A DNA stretch of 64,000 nucleotides, taken from positions 620,001 through 684,000 of the forward strand of contig JARGXX010000111.1 of NCBI GenBank assembly GCA_030374765.1, in the 5' to 3' direction. This document shows, in pieces, positions 35,906-48,589 of the stretch (its first letter is position 1; each line of letters starts with the position of its first letter). Below the pieces are notes generated by a model, which saw only the letters and a program-made list of their open reading frames with translations, ran no database searches and had not been told where the DNA came from. The stretch comes from Agarophyton chilense (taxonomy: Eukaryota; Rhodophyta; Florideophyceae; Gracilariales; Gracilariaceae). A program made the translations under genes and the position numbers.

Positions 35906-37650
35906 ATGAGTGGAAGCAGCATCGACGAGGCAGAAAGCGGTGCCAGTGACGATAAAATGGGGTCCGTAGATGCAACTTCCGCAGCTCCAGACCCTGCCGC
36001 AACCCTAACTATAGCAAGCTCATCACCCGTGGCAACTACATCACCATATGGAGCAAGTTTGGCAGCTTTCCCAAGCCTTGTAAGCCAAGTTCGAGTGAAT
36101 CGAACAAAAAGAAGAAGTTTGTGATTGACGATGTTGCTTTTTGTTGGTCCTGTTTTTTTTGCAACAAAGTTTTAAGGTGCAACTGGTCGTCGCGTGAGGC
36201 AGAATCCGATGCAAGCGATGGCGCATCAAGAGAGAGACACGGGAAAGTTGGCTAAGGTTCTGCGATGTATGTATACTGTCCTTTTACACATTATGAAAAG
36301 ACTGAATACATGGTTGGCAGTTGCGTACCAAAGTGTTGACATGAGAAGCTCGCTGTTTCATTTGAAACGGTGTGCAGATGAAGACTATCAGGCTGTGACA
36401 TACATGTTGCAAAGCGCGATTAGATCTGTCTTCAATCTGCTCACTATCGAGAAACGCTGCGCAGATTGGTTTGCGTTTAGGCAATTTCGGGCTTCAGCAA
36501 CGAAGCAGGAAAGTTTTGAAAAGTACTGAAATGAGTAGAGCACATTGTTTGGAAAGAGGCGCTACAGAAGAAGAGAGGGGGATGCAGAAACGGTTCTAAT
36601 CGTTTTAAAACGGTTTGTTTAGCGCCAAGACATCAACAGAGACGATGAAGAGGGGCAGCGTCAACGAATAACTGGTGCTTAGAGCACTGAGAGCCAAAGA
36701 TTTTGTGAAGGAAGTGTTAGACCTTAGTATGATCTCTATTAAAAAGAATCAATTCCTCGCATGTTCGCCTGATGGAATAGCTCTGCTTCGGAAGACATCT
36801 TTTGCAGACTGGAGTGTGGTTGTTGAAGGTACTGTAGTCGGAATAGATTTTCATTATGTACTGGTAACTGTGGAGCTCAAGAATCTTGTGGCGGCATCAA
36901 GTCTATATTTATCATCTAGTCTGTCCCGGGTTGACCTAATTCGGTGCGCATCTGACAATCAAATCTTTAGGAAGTAAATACCAAGAGAACAAATTGCGAT
37001 ACTCATTCATCAGCTGCCATTCTTACAACTTGGCCTGGCTTTCTGTGTATGGGCTGCAGAGAATGGCGTTACGTACATCGTGCTCGTTAGATGCCTTCGA
37101 GCATTAGGATCATTTGCGACCATGCGCTTATCTATACAGTTGCACTGGTTGTATAGTGGCCTTACAAAGAAGAGCCATCCTTATCCAGATCTGTGAAGTT
37201 GGAAATGACGGAAGTAGTTCAGACAAGGATTCGGTTTTGGAAGACCGTGGACTGCCATGTCTGGAACGATGGGCCCTTCGTTCCACTAAAATTGTTCAAG
37301 CATGGTGCTCAGAGCTTTTATTCTAAGACCTAAGAAAAAATTAACAAGAATAGTCAACAGCAGGCAAAATTGGGGTCTTCATCATCTCATTTTAGATTGG
37401 AGCAAAAGATTGTGTTGCAAACTATTAAGACTTTTGCTTTGAACGCGTGATTGAGGTGGCGAATGTTAGAGCATGGCGATCTGCTGCAATGTTCGGAAAT
37501 TTCCAGGTCAATCGGCATTTGTATGAATTTGCCAACCAAAGTGCAAACAACCACTGAGTTTATGCTGGATGTGTCCTGGGAATTATTCAGTTATGATTCA
37601 ACACTTCAAAGTGTAGAACCAGGTGGCGGGGAAGCCAGGAATTAAGAAGG
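35906..37650 (+). mobile_element. Probable DNA-transposon fossil with YqaJ-like nuclease domain
   Basis: Plus-strand coding pieces occur in changing frames. The clearest (36675-36977) reads FLVLDLSMISIKK-like sequence followed by FLACSPDGIALLRK and, about 40 residues on, VTVELKNLVAAS. The spacing of Ser-Pro-Asp-Gly and Glu-Leu-Lys fits the D...ExK active site of YqaJ-type viral recombinase/alkaline exonuclease domains, which occur in some large eukaryotic transposons. Downstream in another frame, PREQIAILIHQLPFLQLG and ENGVTYIVLVRCL also fit the family. An N-terminal acidic Ser/Ala-rich segment (35906-36121) may belong to the same protein. At about 37400-37600 a piece with TIKTFALNA and LRWRMLEHGD could be the end of a transposase. 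Several stops and frame changes make it inactive. The exact transposon family is uncertain. Confidence 0.45.
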
Positions 37651-39643
37651 AAGGGAAAAGAAAGGCAGACTGAAAGATGGGAGAAAGATACATTAAAAGG
37701 GTGATAAGGTTTGCACATGATATGAAGACTAAAAGTTTAGTATTCCTTAACAGTGGAGATGGTCGCTAATTGCGTTTAATTGAGCAGGGTCATGAAGCAA
37801 AGCAAAGAAAAGCGCTTTTTTTTGCTTTGTGCTGTCGAAACCAAGGACAGAATTGTGGTCATCGACCGTCACACTTTAGCACACTTTGCACCACTTATTT
37901 TTGCAAAAGATTGCATCCAAGTTAATGACGAAGTTGCTGGAGCATCTAGCATAGTAACAAAGAATTGAAATTACGTATGACCGCTCAAAAAGCTTCAGAG
38001 GCCTGTGGAAAGGGCAAAGGTATATAGAAAAGGCCTCAGGGGAGATATCGGCCGCGGACACTTTTGCATCCGACCGTGGGGCGTGGCGATAAGCATCAGC
38101 CAGGCATACGGAAGTGTTGAGAGAGACCCAAGCGTCACCTTTTGGCGAAATAAGCCCGTATGTGGACCGCCAGGCGAACCTTCTCTCACATAGCTCCATC
38201 GAATACCGGTGAACGGGTCACAGCGATCCCAATTCCAACGCCATTTCGAACGGAGAATCTCAAGTCGTTGGAGCAGCAGTTTCTGATGCACTCGAGAGAT
38301 CAAATCTTAAATGATGGAAGCCGTGGCGGCCCACATACACTTCGATTCGAGCTTGACGAGACAGCTCGTCGTCATTCGCTGAACCAGACCCGAGCCTGGG
38401 CTCTGGTGGCACTTTTTCACAAAGACATCTGGCACTTTCAACGACGGTGATGGGTTCGGTGACAACTGTGCCCCCGGAAACCATTCTTACAACTCTTGCG
38501 TGGGCATCCAGGACACAGCTGCCAGGGAATCTATCGTTGATCCAGATATCAGCTGTAAATCTTTGGCTCATCCATTCTCCAGCTTTTTTTTAGTCAAAAT
38601 TTTCGAGACATCTACTGCTCATCCGCAGGAATTTGAAGTGCACAAAAATGCGTCCGGTGCACATCCAATAAAAATCCAGTGCACATCTGGATGTCTCACT
38701 GGGAAACGTAGAGGAGAAACCACCACGGAACCAGATGGTTGTATCGAAAGGCATCTAGGCTTCATTGTCATTCAAAGTCGTCGTTATTTAATAGGTCGAA
38801 TGCGGTAATCAGCTGAGGTTGACACAAGGATACTGCTCCAAGTGGGTATCGGAACGCATCATTGATTTTGTAGGCCGGAAAAATGCACTACAAGGTAGTG
38901 CAGGATATATCGCAAGACAATACAAAAAACGGAAGAATTAATACAGATAGTATGGTTAGTGACGAAATATTGGTTTTTGCTGTCCTGTAGATCGAAAAGT
39001 AGACAAAAGACTTAAGATTACCATCATAATCAATCTAAATTCTTTCCGAATGCTTCGAAAGATGTGAAACTAATTGCCATGATTGGGGCCAACTCCAATG
39101 CGAATTCTCTCCAACCATTCAGGACAGCGACAAAATGGGGTCTTTAATGGGCTCGGGAAGTCGATTAGACGGCTTCAGTCATACACAAATCGAAGCTCGC
39201 GCGCAGCTTCAAACCAGCCTACTAACACGACCACGCAGTCACCAAACTCAGCAGTAATTGTAGCTTCATATTGCTGCAACGCCTACGCAGTCATAGAGCC
39301 ACGCTGGAGTGCAAGCGCGGGGAGCCCACCGTCGACGTAACGCATGCAGATCGGAGGCGCTCACAACCACGACTTCATCGGTGGCGGCATGCGCAATTAG
39401 CAACACACCGTGAAACAGAAGCACGTTCGGACAGGCGGACTGCCACTCAATGGAGGGGGCAGATGAAGCAGGGCGTGTATTTTGCGCAGCGTGGTTTGTA
39501 GAGCAGCCGCGAAAGACACATATTCACTGCGCTCGGAGAGCACTGCCGCGATGCGCCGGGACCATCATGCCGCATGCAAGTAAGGCACTTCGTTCATTCA
39601 CTGGGCGCTAACGATCACAGCGCGCGTGTGACTCATAAACTTT
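37651..39643. other. No firm gene
   Basis: Both strands have open frames of about 100 codons at 38.0-38.8 kb. A minus-strand piece at 38571-38260 (TADIWINDRFPGSCVLDA and RIEVYVGRHGFHHLRFDL) reads like protein and could be a decayed fragment, but I cannot place it. The rest is unremarkable. Confidence 0.35.
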
Positions 39644-42600
39644 TTGTCTGGGGGCGCACTTGTACAACCGTTCGTGCTTAGTAACTTGCCTCTCCTGCCC
39701 AGCGTCGCGCGAAGGGCTTGGATTCGTTGTGAATGTGTCTCCAGCGTTTGTCTACATCTCTTTTTTACGTGCGCTCAACGCAGCTTTGTCCTGCTCGTCG
39801 TTCTTGTTCTTCTCTGTCGGGCTACTGCTGTACGTCCTCAATTTCCCACACGCGTTCTGGACAAACATTTCCAGAGCAACTGCTGGAAAATTGCCAGAGC
39901 GCAAGGCCTAACAGAATGTGTATCTTCTGAAGCCATTTACTTCTCCGTCGTTTCTTGTTTTGGCTGTCATATTGACGCATATGCCGCCTATTTTCGAACC
40001 GCCTGTGTCCAGACTTCCTCGACTGTCTCCACCTCTTGCTTTGTGAGAGAGGGATGGATGCTCAAGCTTGTTCCCATTATCTTTCTTTCCATTTCTCTTG
40101 GCTTCATCATTTATGGACTGTGTGTCAGGAAATTTGATTGTTATCATGATGAAAATTTCTCAAATCATTCATCTCCCTTTTCTATACAGTCGACTTCGTA
40201 TGATATCTTAGCACTGAATCAAACTAACAGAATACAGCCATCTTTGCCTAGCGCCAGCCGCCCACCTTTGTCAACTATGGTAAAGGAGCATGACGAAACC
40301 AATTCTACTGCCCACCCGGCCCACCCTTCTCTTCCATCATATCGAGACCAACAACCGACGTTCAAAGCACAGTCTGGCAATGCAACAAATGCATTTTTTC
40401 AACATTCTCCTCATTTAGCACCCTCAAACTGCCCTGCTTCGCACCTAAAACCACAAATCGCTTCTTAGTACCCTTGAAAACCTTTACTTGCACTCCAAGC
40501 GCCCACCATCGCTTGCAACTCGCATGATCTCACGAGAGAGCCGCCCACCTCAACTTGAACATATATCTACCAACGAACCTCAGTCCGAGTTAGCACATCC
40601 GCCATCAACTTTGGGCGCCGAAGTTGATTCCAACCATCAACAATTATTTTCCGGTGAAATGCCCGTCCAACCGACCGAATGTAGCGTCGATGCACAATCA
40701 CATTATGCTCATGGGTCTTGTATCGTAGCAGAACAAAGGAACGCTTGTCATGATCAATATTCCATCAAAGTCGACAGCGCTTACTCTGAAGTGGGAGGCA
40801 CCGTTGAACAGGCTGAGCTCGCAAAAGAACTAGAACATCAAAACAATATTAAACACGAAACGGAAGTCCTACCAGAAAGATATACCAAATCTTTTGAATC
40901 ATACCAGACTGAGGAACCGATTCCCACATCCATGACTGCAAAAAAAGTAAAGGCTTCATCTACAACTCAGACTACAATTCGGGGTGCTCTTGTACCACCA
41001 GCCGATAAATCCTCACAAGACTCGAGTTTCACGAATATTCAAGGGCCTCGTGAGAGTGGAACAGACAGAAAGCGTGGATCTGATATCGACCGTACGGGTG
41101 TAGTTGAATGTAGCAGCCCGACGATAAATCAATTCCAAGAGGAGATCTTATTGGGCGTACAAACCAAGCCAAACGGCTTAACCTGGCCCCATTTTGAACA
41201 AGAACACAAGACCATTGCCGTAGATCCAATGTCGACCGATGAAGGTCCTATTATTCTGTCGGAACCTATCACAAAAGGCCCAGAGTTCGTTCAGGAAACT
41301 TCTAGAATCCTCTTCTCATCTTTAGAACATGGTCTCGTAACCCTCAATGATACCAAAGGTAGCGTGACGGATGGCATTCCTGGGCTGTGCTGCGTCATCC
41401 TTGAAATCAGAAACGCAATCGATGAACAGAAAGTAGAGAACGCCGAAACAGTGAAGCTCCTGTCCGACGCACTGGAAGTGCATTCTAACAATTCTGGAGC
41501 TCCACGAACTTACCACAGAAACAAAACTTCCCCTGAATATGACATTCATCCCGACGGGAACGTGGTAGATAAAGTTCATGGAAATGAGTATCTTAGAGAA
41601 TTGGGAGGTTATTGGTCGTCGCGACCCTCGATAATGGGAAAGAGCTTGACTTTCATTCGGGAGAAGAAACAAAAGCAACTGGAACCATCTCACGGGCGAT
41701 TCTTGCGCATTCTGAAAAACCTCTTTGTACTGAAACAAATTGAAAGAGCGAACCCATGAACTTAATGATGGCCGACAAGAGAACGACTGAAATCGAAAAT
41801 CTTCGAACCGAGAATTGCGTATGGTCCGAAAGAGGCATCGAAAAAGTGCCAAATTCGCCGCAAACGAGTGGCATCACTTCGGCGACAGCTTAGGGGCAAG
41901 AAAATAGTGACCACGGTATAGAAGCTGCGATTATTCTCTCAAATGTTCTTGAAAGCATTTAGGAAGAAGACAAGAACTGTTAGAAATCTCGAAAAGTTTG
42001 AGCTGCAGAGACTGGTAGAGGGCTTGATATTAAGCCTCCGAGAGTGTACGAATCCGAGATGGCGAACAATGCTGAGTCCGGCGGTAAGATTGATATTGCA
42101 AATACACCAAAAAAGACAAAGCGGAATCAACCATGGAACAATTTACTGGGTCCAACAGCGACGAGAGAATTTTCCACACGACAAAGAGCCCTTCGAAAGC
42201 ACTGTGGGGGAGAAAAAAGTTAAAGAGCATCTAGACTCAGGCAGCAAATTTTCTCAAGACAGAACAGATGCGCATGAGAATGTGCCGGACTCATCGGCAG
42301 AGGCAATTGAATCTGTAAATGTTGATAGAATTCAGCCGACAAATGAGTCAACAAACGAGAACCTCGACGCTTCTGCTGAGCATGAGGTTGGGAAAATGGT
42401 GGCATCCGAAGCACAACAGCCCGCATGAAGAGCAGTTTTTTCTGTCATTCAGCTGTGTGCAGGTGTTTCAGAAACTCCAGCCGAAGAAGCGCCACGTTTT
42501 CCAAACTTTGAATGGAACCCAGACGACGAGGTCGTTGCTTGCGTTTGCGAGGCATAAAGCCCACTGCAGAATGATCACGATCGTCAGAAGTACAGTGGGC

Positions 42601-44330
42601 TAAATGCAGTATCCGCCGGGGATTTGAAGTTCGAAGACAATGCTTCGACATCAGAAGGAATGGCAGTTGCCAGAATTCTGTAATATGAATGATCAGCTCC
42701 TGTTCAGGATACCCACGCCTCACCAAGTGAGACTTGGGCGCTGACAGAGAAGACACCGTACAGCTCAAAGGCGCTACACACATGACCTCAGTCTCCTGTT
42801 CGAAAGATACGCAGCCAAATGAAACAGGGAGAGAAAGAAAAGCACTCGTTTGTATGAACTCTTCATTTATTAGAAAACAATCGAATCAGCGAAGAAAATG
42901 CAATGTCCAAGGTTATTGAAATCCATTCCTAGGACAAAATAGTGTGTAGATTAGATGCTCAAGAAAATGTGTGGTGACTTCCTCCTCAAGCGAAAAGCTG
43001 AAGGAAAATTACGGGCTAACCGAAACCTTTGACACAGAACAGAAACAATATGGACAATCGAAAAAAAATAGCGACAAGTTTGAGTCCGCGCCATCTTCAA
43101 CAGCTGAACTTCCTTTTTATGTGAACGAATGTGCGGTACAAAAACCTGAGCTTGATTCCGTGGTTGTCCTCAATGTTGACAGATCTCAAGATTTGGGTAC
43201 ATCAGTGACTGTGGATTTCAATGAGCATGAAGGTCCAACTTCGAATTGTAATCATTGTTCAGAAATGGCAGAGCAGTCAGCCGTCGAGCCTAAATGTGCT
43301 TTCGATTTAGAGCCCGTACTTAAACCTTCTGAGGTGGAAGGGATGTCAGCAGACATAGGTGTTGAAGAGGCTGGAAATATTCAGGATATCGTACAAGTGT
43401 GGGAGACCGATAATAGAGTCGAAAGGGGTAGAGAGGCAAATGATACAGGCGGCGCTGTTTTTTACGAAATCAGGGCAGCTGGTGTTAGAATTAGAATCCC
43501 TGAAGAACAATCAGCGCAGCCATTGCTTGAATGTGCCAATGCTACGGAATCAAATGCTGCGGTGGTGACTGCTGTTTTGCGTGAACCTGCCCCCGTGGCT
43601 GGGGATGATATGGAAAGTGGTACAGCGTATTCAACAGTAACTACACCTCGAGGAGGCTCCGATGTCACGTCTCATCCGCGCCGATGACTAGAAATGAAAG
43701 AAACTGACCGGTAAAATACATTGGACTTCGCAGTTTTGAATAATGACAGCGGGCACGAAATGGAAACTATCCCAGGAGGCCATGAAGGAAATCAACACGA
43801 CGAAGAGGGGGACTCAGCAGAGAAAGAAACGGGTGCTGTCACGTTCGATGGTTCTGGAACAACGGATGAAAGGTCTTCTGGCGTTAAGATCTCTACACGC
43901 CTCCCCGCGTGCACAAGATTAGCTATGGGTGACGATTCTGAGTTACAAACTGCTGCAGAAAAGATCACGATTGATACAGTTGAGCCTTCCTTACCATTTA
44001 CAGATGACTGTCAGACTGGGAAAGATGTATCTACGAGACAAGTATGGTTGAATACTGAAAGGGTCCAGAGGCATCCTCAAAAATTGCAGAGGAAACTGTG
44101 AAAACATCCTCAACAGAAACAGGTGCATCGCACAACGATGTTTTAGAATCGGGCGCCTCTGGGGAAGATACAACCCCAGTTGGTGAGGCCACTGAAGGTG
44201 AAGCTAAGTCCGGAACCGTCAACGTGGCGCGCGAGACCACGAGTCTCGTTGATCATTCCTCGCCAGGGAACAACGCAGTGTTGACCGCAATAACTCGACC
44301 GATGGTCATCGCTTCTTGAGTTGCGTTTGA
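39644..44330 (+). pseudogene. Membrane protein with a long acidic disordered tail, decayed
   Basis: The first block (39644-40468) has a hydrophobic stretch (SFVLLVVLVLLCRATAV) that could be a signal peptide, then a short Cys-rich ectodomain (FQSNCWKIARAQGLTECV, VVSCFGCHIDAY, STSCFVREG), one membrane helix (MLKLVPIIFLSISLGFIIYG) and a basic stop-transfer, followed by a polar tail. Further blocks at 40488-41759, about 41940-42430, 42971-43687 and 43721-44319 continue in changing frames as Glu/Ser/Thr/Asn-rich sequence with no folded domain evident. The uninterrupted 423-codon block and the constant composition suggest one gene for a type I membrane protein with a cytoplasmic tail of more than 1000 residues. 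The frame changes mean either decay or unseen introns. No usual ATG is found near the start of the first block, and the true start is unknown. I recognise no family. Confidence 0.5.
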
Positions 44331-46392
44331 AGTTATCAAAAATGTCAGAAAACATAGTTAGTGTGATGCTGATTAGCCAACCATTACTCGAAGGATCTTG
44401 GGCGAACTATGGAACGTTCACTATCAAATCTTGGAAAACTACTCAGACGTCGGGATCCAACTTTTTATATTGAAATGAGTTTTCTCTCAGAATTGTGTTG
44501 GAAGATGTTTCTGAAAGAGAAAGTAAAAGTTTCACCAGAGACAAATGCGCCTATGGTGCAACGAATGAGCGCACCACCAGGGAGGCTGCCGCACTAATAA
44601 CCAGGAAGATTGCTGGGGAACGCGGAACGCGGAACGCATGTACATCCTAGCAGATGGACTCAAATTTTATTCATAATTTCAGTTCTGGATCGAGTCAAAA
44701 GTTTGCAGATTGACAAGGAGAATCTATTTCTGTGACTCACCTTCTTTATGTAATGCTTTTCAGCCCATCCTGTCGACAGCCTGCGACAAGCAACTACAAT
44801 AGAATGGCTGGGTAGCGGACAGTAGCCATTACACACACAACCTCAGAGGTGTACGGAGGGCACTGCATCTTGGGACTATCGATAGGCGCTATTCACGAGG
44901 CCTTTCATGTTCCTTTTGCATTTTTTTCAGCATCTGATGGCGTCCAAGCTCAAATACCCCTTGAGATCGATGGTCCCAGTTACTTCCTACGACCTACTTC
45001 TGCACAAAGAAGGAAAAGGAGGCAGTTGTAAGTGCACGATTTGATTTGGCGAAGCGTCGAAATACACGCGAAAAGAACGAAATATGCACCACTAGCCAGC
45101 AGCGTTGACTATATATTTGAAACCAGAAGATATTTTCTAATCCTTTCTTTGAGGTCGGTGGGGGAGGGGTTCTGGCCAATTGATGTGATCGAGACGAAAG
45201 TAGGGGGTGGGATGGGGCGGGTGGCTTTCAAAGGGAAGCAAAGAGTGCGGCAGAGGACGGATTGATTGTAGAAATTAGGGCAAAGGTCCCCCCCCACAAA
45301 TGCTGAAATGCATGATGTAGTGTCAGTCCAAACTCTTTGACGCACACGAATGGAGAGGAAATTCTACACACAAATCATTGTATGGCAGAGTGAGGTGGAC
45401 AATCTCGAATGCGGCTGAGTTACTGCAAAACACTTTGTGGCAAAAGCTTGGTGCTTGCATGCTATAGTACGCAATTCTGACGATGACAGGCCGCAGCGAT
45501 GGTTTCTTACAAATCATTTCAAGTTGATATGTTGGGCCCATTGTGTTCAGGAGCTTTGCCGCCGACCCTGTGACGTGTTTCGCTTGGAATTTGACACATG
45601 GTAAATCTTTTGTTCAATGACCCGGATGCTTCGTGTCTTTGAAACACGTTCTAAATCCATACCTTCACGAAATTAAAAGATGGGCGGGGAGCTTGAATGT
45701 TTCTGGAAGGAACAGTAGAATAGTAGACGTTTGGGGAAACCTGCGGGATCGCAGTCACCTGGGAAGAGGTTATGCCGGAGATTGAAACGACAGCAGTGTC
45801 TGCTTTGCCATCTTGAAGAGGGTTGTGAGGCAAAGCTATGGAGGTGGAGGATGGGAGGGGTGTTTTGGATAAAAGTAATGGTGGGAGGGGTTCAGGTGTG
45901 ACACGTGTGGGTGGGAGGTATAGGTTGAGGATGTGGAGGCTAGATGGGACGGTTTTTGAAGCTGGGAGTGGGGGGGTTGATGTGGTAGAGGAAAAGGAGG
46001 AAGGAGGGTTTGCAGCGGGGATAGCGCAGAGTAGGGAAGATGATGAGGGGCTCAACGGGAGGGTGAACGAGACTAGATCGTATTGTCGATGGTGGTTCTA
46101 GGAGGTATCATTGTGATATGGGTTGGTGTAAGGGAGTTTGAGCCAGACTTTTGTCATTCGCATCTAGTGTTTGGCATCCAAATATAGGCGGTAAACTAGT
46201 TTGGGCTTCTGCATTCGTTTCCCATTCATAATTTGGAGGATTATGATAAGGAATCGAAAGCCAAAACTAGCTGGCACTCTAAAAATATCACAGAAATTGC
46301 CTCTGCATCCGCGATCCGTCATTTGTCGCAGATGTTTTGCCGGGTATCTTGCTTTATACTAAACTAGCTGCTAATAATAACTTCTCGAGAAC
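44331..46392. other. No supported gene; G-rich tracts
   Basis: No gene is supported. Two G-rich plus-strand stretches occur at about 45150-45230 and 45840-46030. The long minus-strand open frame across the second (Pro/Ser-rich) is explained by base composition. Confidence 0.5.
45203..45224 (+). other. G-quadruplex-forming motif
   Basis: Four runs of three to five G separated by one to two bases (GGGGGTGGGATGGGGCGGG) fit the intramolecular quadruplex pattern on the plus strand. Function unknown. Confidence 0.6.
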
Positions 46393-47905
46393 ACACACGG
46401 GGTACTAGAAGTACTCGAAAAATAAGACATGAAAATCAAACCGAACTCGGCCAGAGTTGGAAGAATTCTTCAGACATTTAGCTGGATTCATGCAGGTCAT
46501 CAGTGAAATTAACCAGTTCTGGAGATGGTTTATAGGAGTAGGTTTCATTTCCAATTTTCGAAAGCTCATGGAAAGCTCATATAGAACTCGCAACTCCTTT
46601 TTCATAAAGTATTTGTTTCACAACCATGTAGGGTATGTAAACGACTGTTTCTGACTAAAGCAGAAGTTAAAGAGATTGAAAAAATGCTTTATATGAGAGA
46701 TGCCTTATCAGAAGGCAAGTTCTGACTCATAGTGACGATCGAATAATACGTTTTGTTGAGTATTGTGGAGACGCAGTGTTTACCAAACTTTTCTTTTGGG
46801 ACTTTTCTTTGCTTTTCTGTACACTGGGTAGGATTTAGACGAAAAAGTGGAACAGTTTCATTGCTATGCTATTTTAGATTACTGAATCATGCCGATAATT
46901 TGGAGCATTTGCGATGAGAGCTACAAGAGTACCCCTACGGCCGCTAGCCAAACCAGAATAGCCTTTAGCTTGAGCATAGAGTTGACATACGTAGACTCCC
47001 AAAACAAGACTTAAAACTAATAATACTAAGTAAACAAGTGATCAGTAGAGCAAAAACGGGTATTTCCATGCAGAATCCCATCAGTATTTTGCATTTTTGG
47101 TTTTTGTCCTCGCCATTGAAACTAAAGATTCTCATATTCACCCAAAATAACATTGTCGAGTCTTTTACTATTCATGCATGTGTCATATAAGTGTCTTGAT
47201 TGCTGCGACTGATGATGGAGCAATTGCCCGCAAGGCAAACGTGAACAAGCTGGGATGAAAGTAAGGTAGGATTCTTGCACTTGCCTGTGGTGCATCTGTG
47301 GCGTTTACGAACGCCATTTATGAGCCTGGAACGATATCTGCTCAGTTTTGACAACTTATAGTTCTTAAAACATGGAAAACAAGGCTTCTGATAATTCAAA
47401 TAGTAATAAACATGTTGCGCACTCGATGGTTCTCGTTGGGATGGTATGTTTTCTGAGGTATGTTTCAACCATCGGCAAGAAATTAGAAAAGCTTGTTCCA
47501 AGTATCATGCTGCCGTTAAACGGGTTTAATTCACTATACTGACCTATTCATCTAATACAATGGACATATTTCACTGTTCATCTGCGATGGATATCGCTGA
47601 GCGAAATCTGGCGAGAACCTGGAGTGAAAGCAATAGCGAAAGCTGGATCGCAAGCTGGATCGAAAGCTTGAGCGAAAGCTACCCGCTTGCAAATTGGATG
47701 CATCATTGTAGTTTCGGCAAAGAAGAAAATCTATCACTACTGCTGCTTCATTTTTAAATGTTGTCAACATTGTTTAATGTTCGCTTAGTGAAGGTATACA
47801 CTGAAAGTAATGTGGGTGAAATATTAGTGCGGTCGCACAAATCGCGTTAATCCACACTATTTCATATGACTTAAAATCAGATTTCGATGTTCATTGGTGT
47901 AGCCC
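46393..47905 (+). mobile_element. Decayed dispersed repeat, copy B (possible pol-derived fossil)
   Basis: This is the second copy of the repeat at 13436-15010. Matching stretches include ggtactagaagtactcgaaa at the start, TCAGAAGGCAAGTTCTGACT in the middle and the string AAAAGCTTGTNCCAAGTAT later on. Reading the two copies side by side gives weak reverse-transcriptase-like similarity, so a retroelement origin is possible. It is heavily broken and old. Confidence 0.5.
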
Positions 47906-47919
47906 AGTAGAAATAAGAA

Positions 47920-48190
47920 ATATAAGATAGATATGAGTCCGATATAAAAAAAGTTTTTTGGATATATATTTTACAACTAATAGATATAATTTTAGTATAA
48001 AGTGCGATTAAGGGTATGAACGGAGGATACAGAATCGATGCAGTGTAGATATAAATTTAAGCATATCTGGCTTTCTGATATAAATATATTATAGTTTTGA
48101 TAAAGGTCCCTGTTCGATATGCGTTGGATAAAGGTACGCGTGATATGAGTTAGATGCTCTTTCGATGTGCGATGGATATAAATAGATTCT
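47920..48190. repeat. AT-rich stretch with recurring GATATA words
   Basis: Words such as GATATAA, GATATGAG and GGATATAA recur about every 15-30 bases over roughly 270 bases. Spacing is irregular, so this is either a degenerate minisatellite or simple AT-rich drift next to the repeat copy B. Confidence 0.4.
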
Positions 48191-48199
48191 GATGTAAGA

Positions 48200-48433
48200 A
48201 TGACAGAAGAAGCGGATGCTGCTGTACTGTTGTTCACGTTCTCGGCGACCCCTTCAAAAATTCGTTACAATGTGTTCGTGCCATATCTTGCCATCGAGCA
48301 AACGCTCTCGGAAGAAGAGCGAGCTGTACTGTCACCTGGGCTCTCGACATTGGAGATTCTAAAGCACCGTTTGTCCTCCAACAAAGAGCATGTGTTAGTT
48401 TCCAAATCAATCATAACAGACAGAAATATTTGA
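48200..48433 (+). CDS. Small open frame, unknown protein
   Basis: Seventy-seven codons starting at an ATG, protein-like (YLAIEQTLSEEERAVLSP, LEILKHRLSSNKEHV), acidic and helical at the centre. No family recognised and no partner gene nearby. It could be an exon or a fragment. Confidence 0.25.
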   Translation: MTEEADAAVLLFTFSATPSKIRYNVFVPYLAIEQTLSEEERAVLSPGLSTLEILKHRLSSNKEHVLVSKSIITDRNI

Positions 48434-48589
48434 AGGAAAACCCTGCTAGTGGGGTGTTTCACAACTCTGTTGTAACCATTTACCTCCACTTTTTATGCTA
48501 CTCATATAATTTATGAATGGCAAGGTAATTACAGGATTTGTACGAGTAGGAAATGACCCTGGACCTCATCTTCGCATCCGAGCCTGTGT

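Noticed and set aside
45651-46055. Minus-strand Pro/Ser-rich open frame of 134 codons
   Set aside because: The plus strand is a G-rich low-complexity stretch, which by itself yields a stop-poor Pro/Ser frame on the opposite strand.
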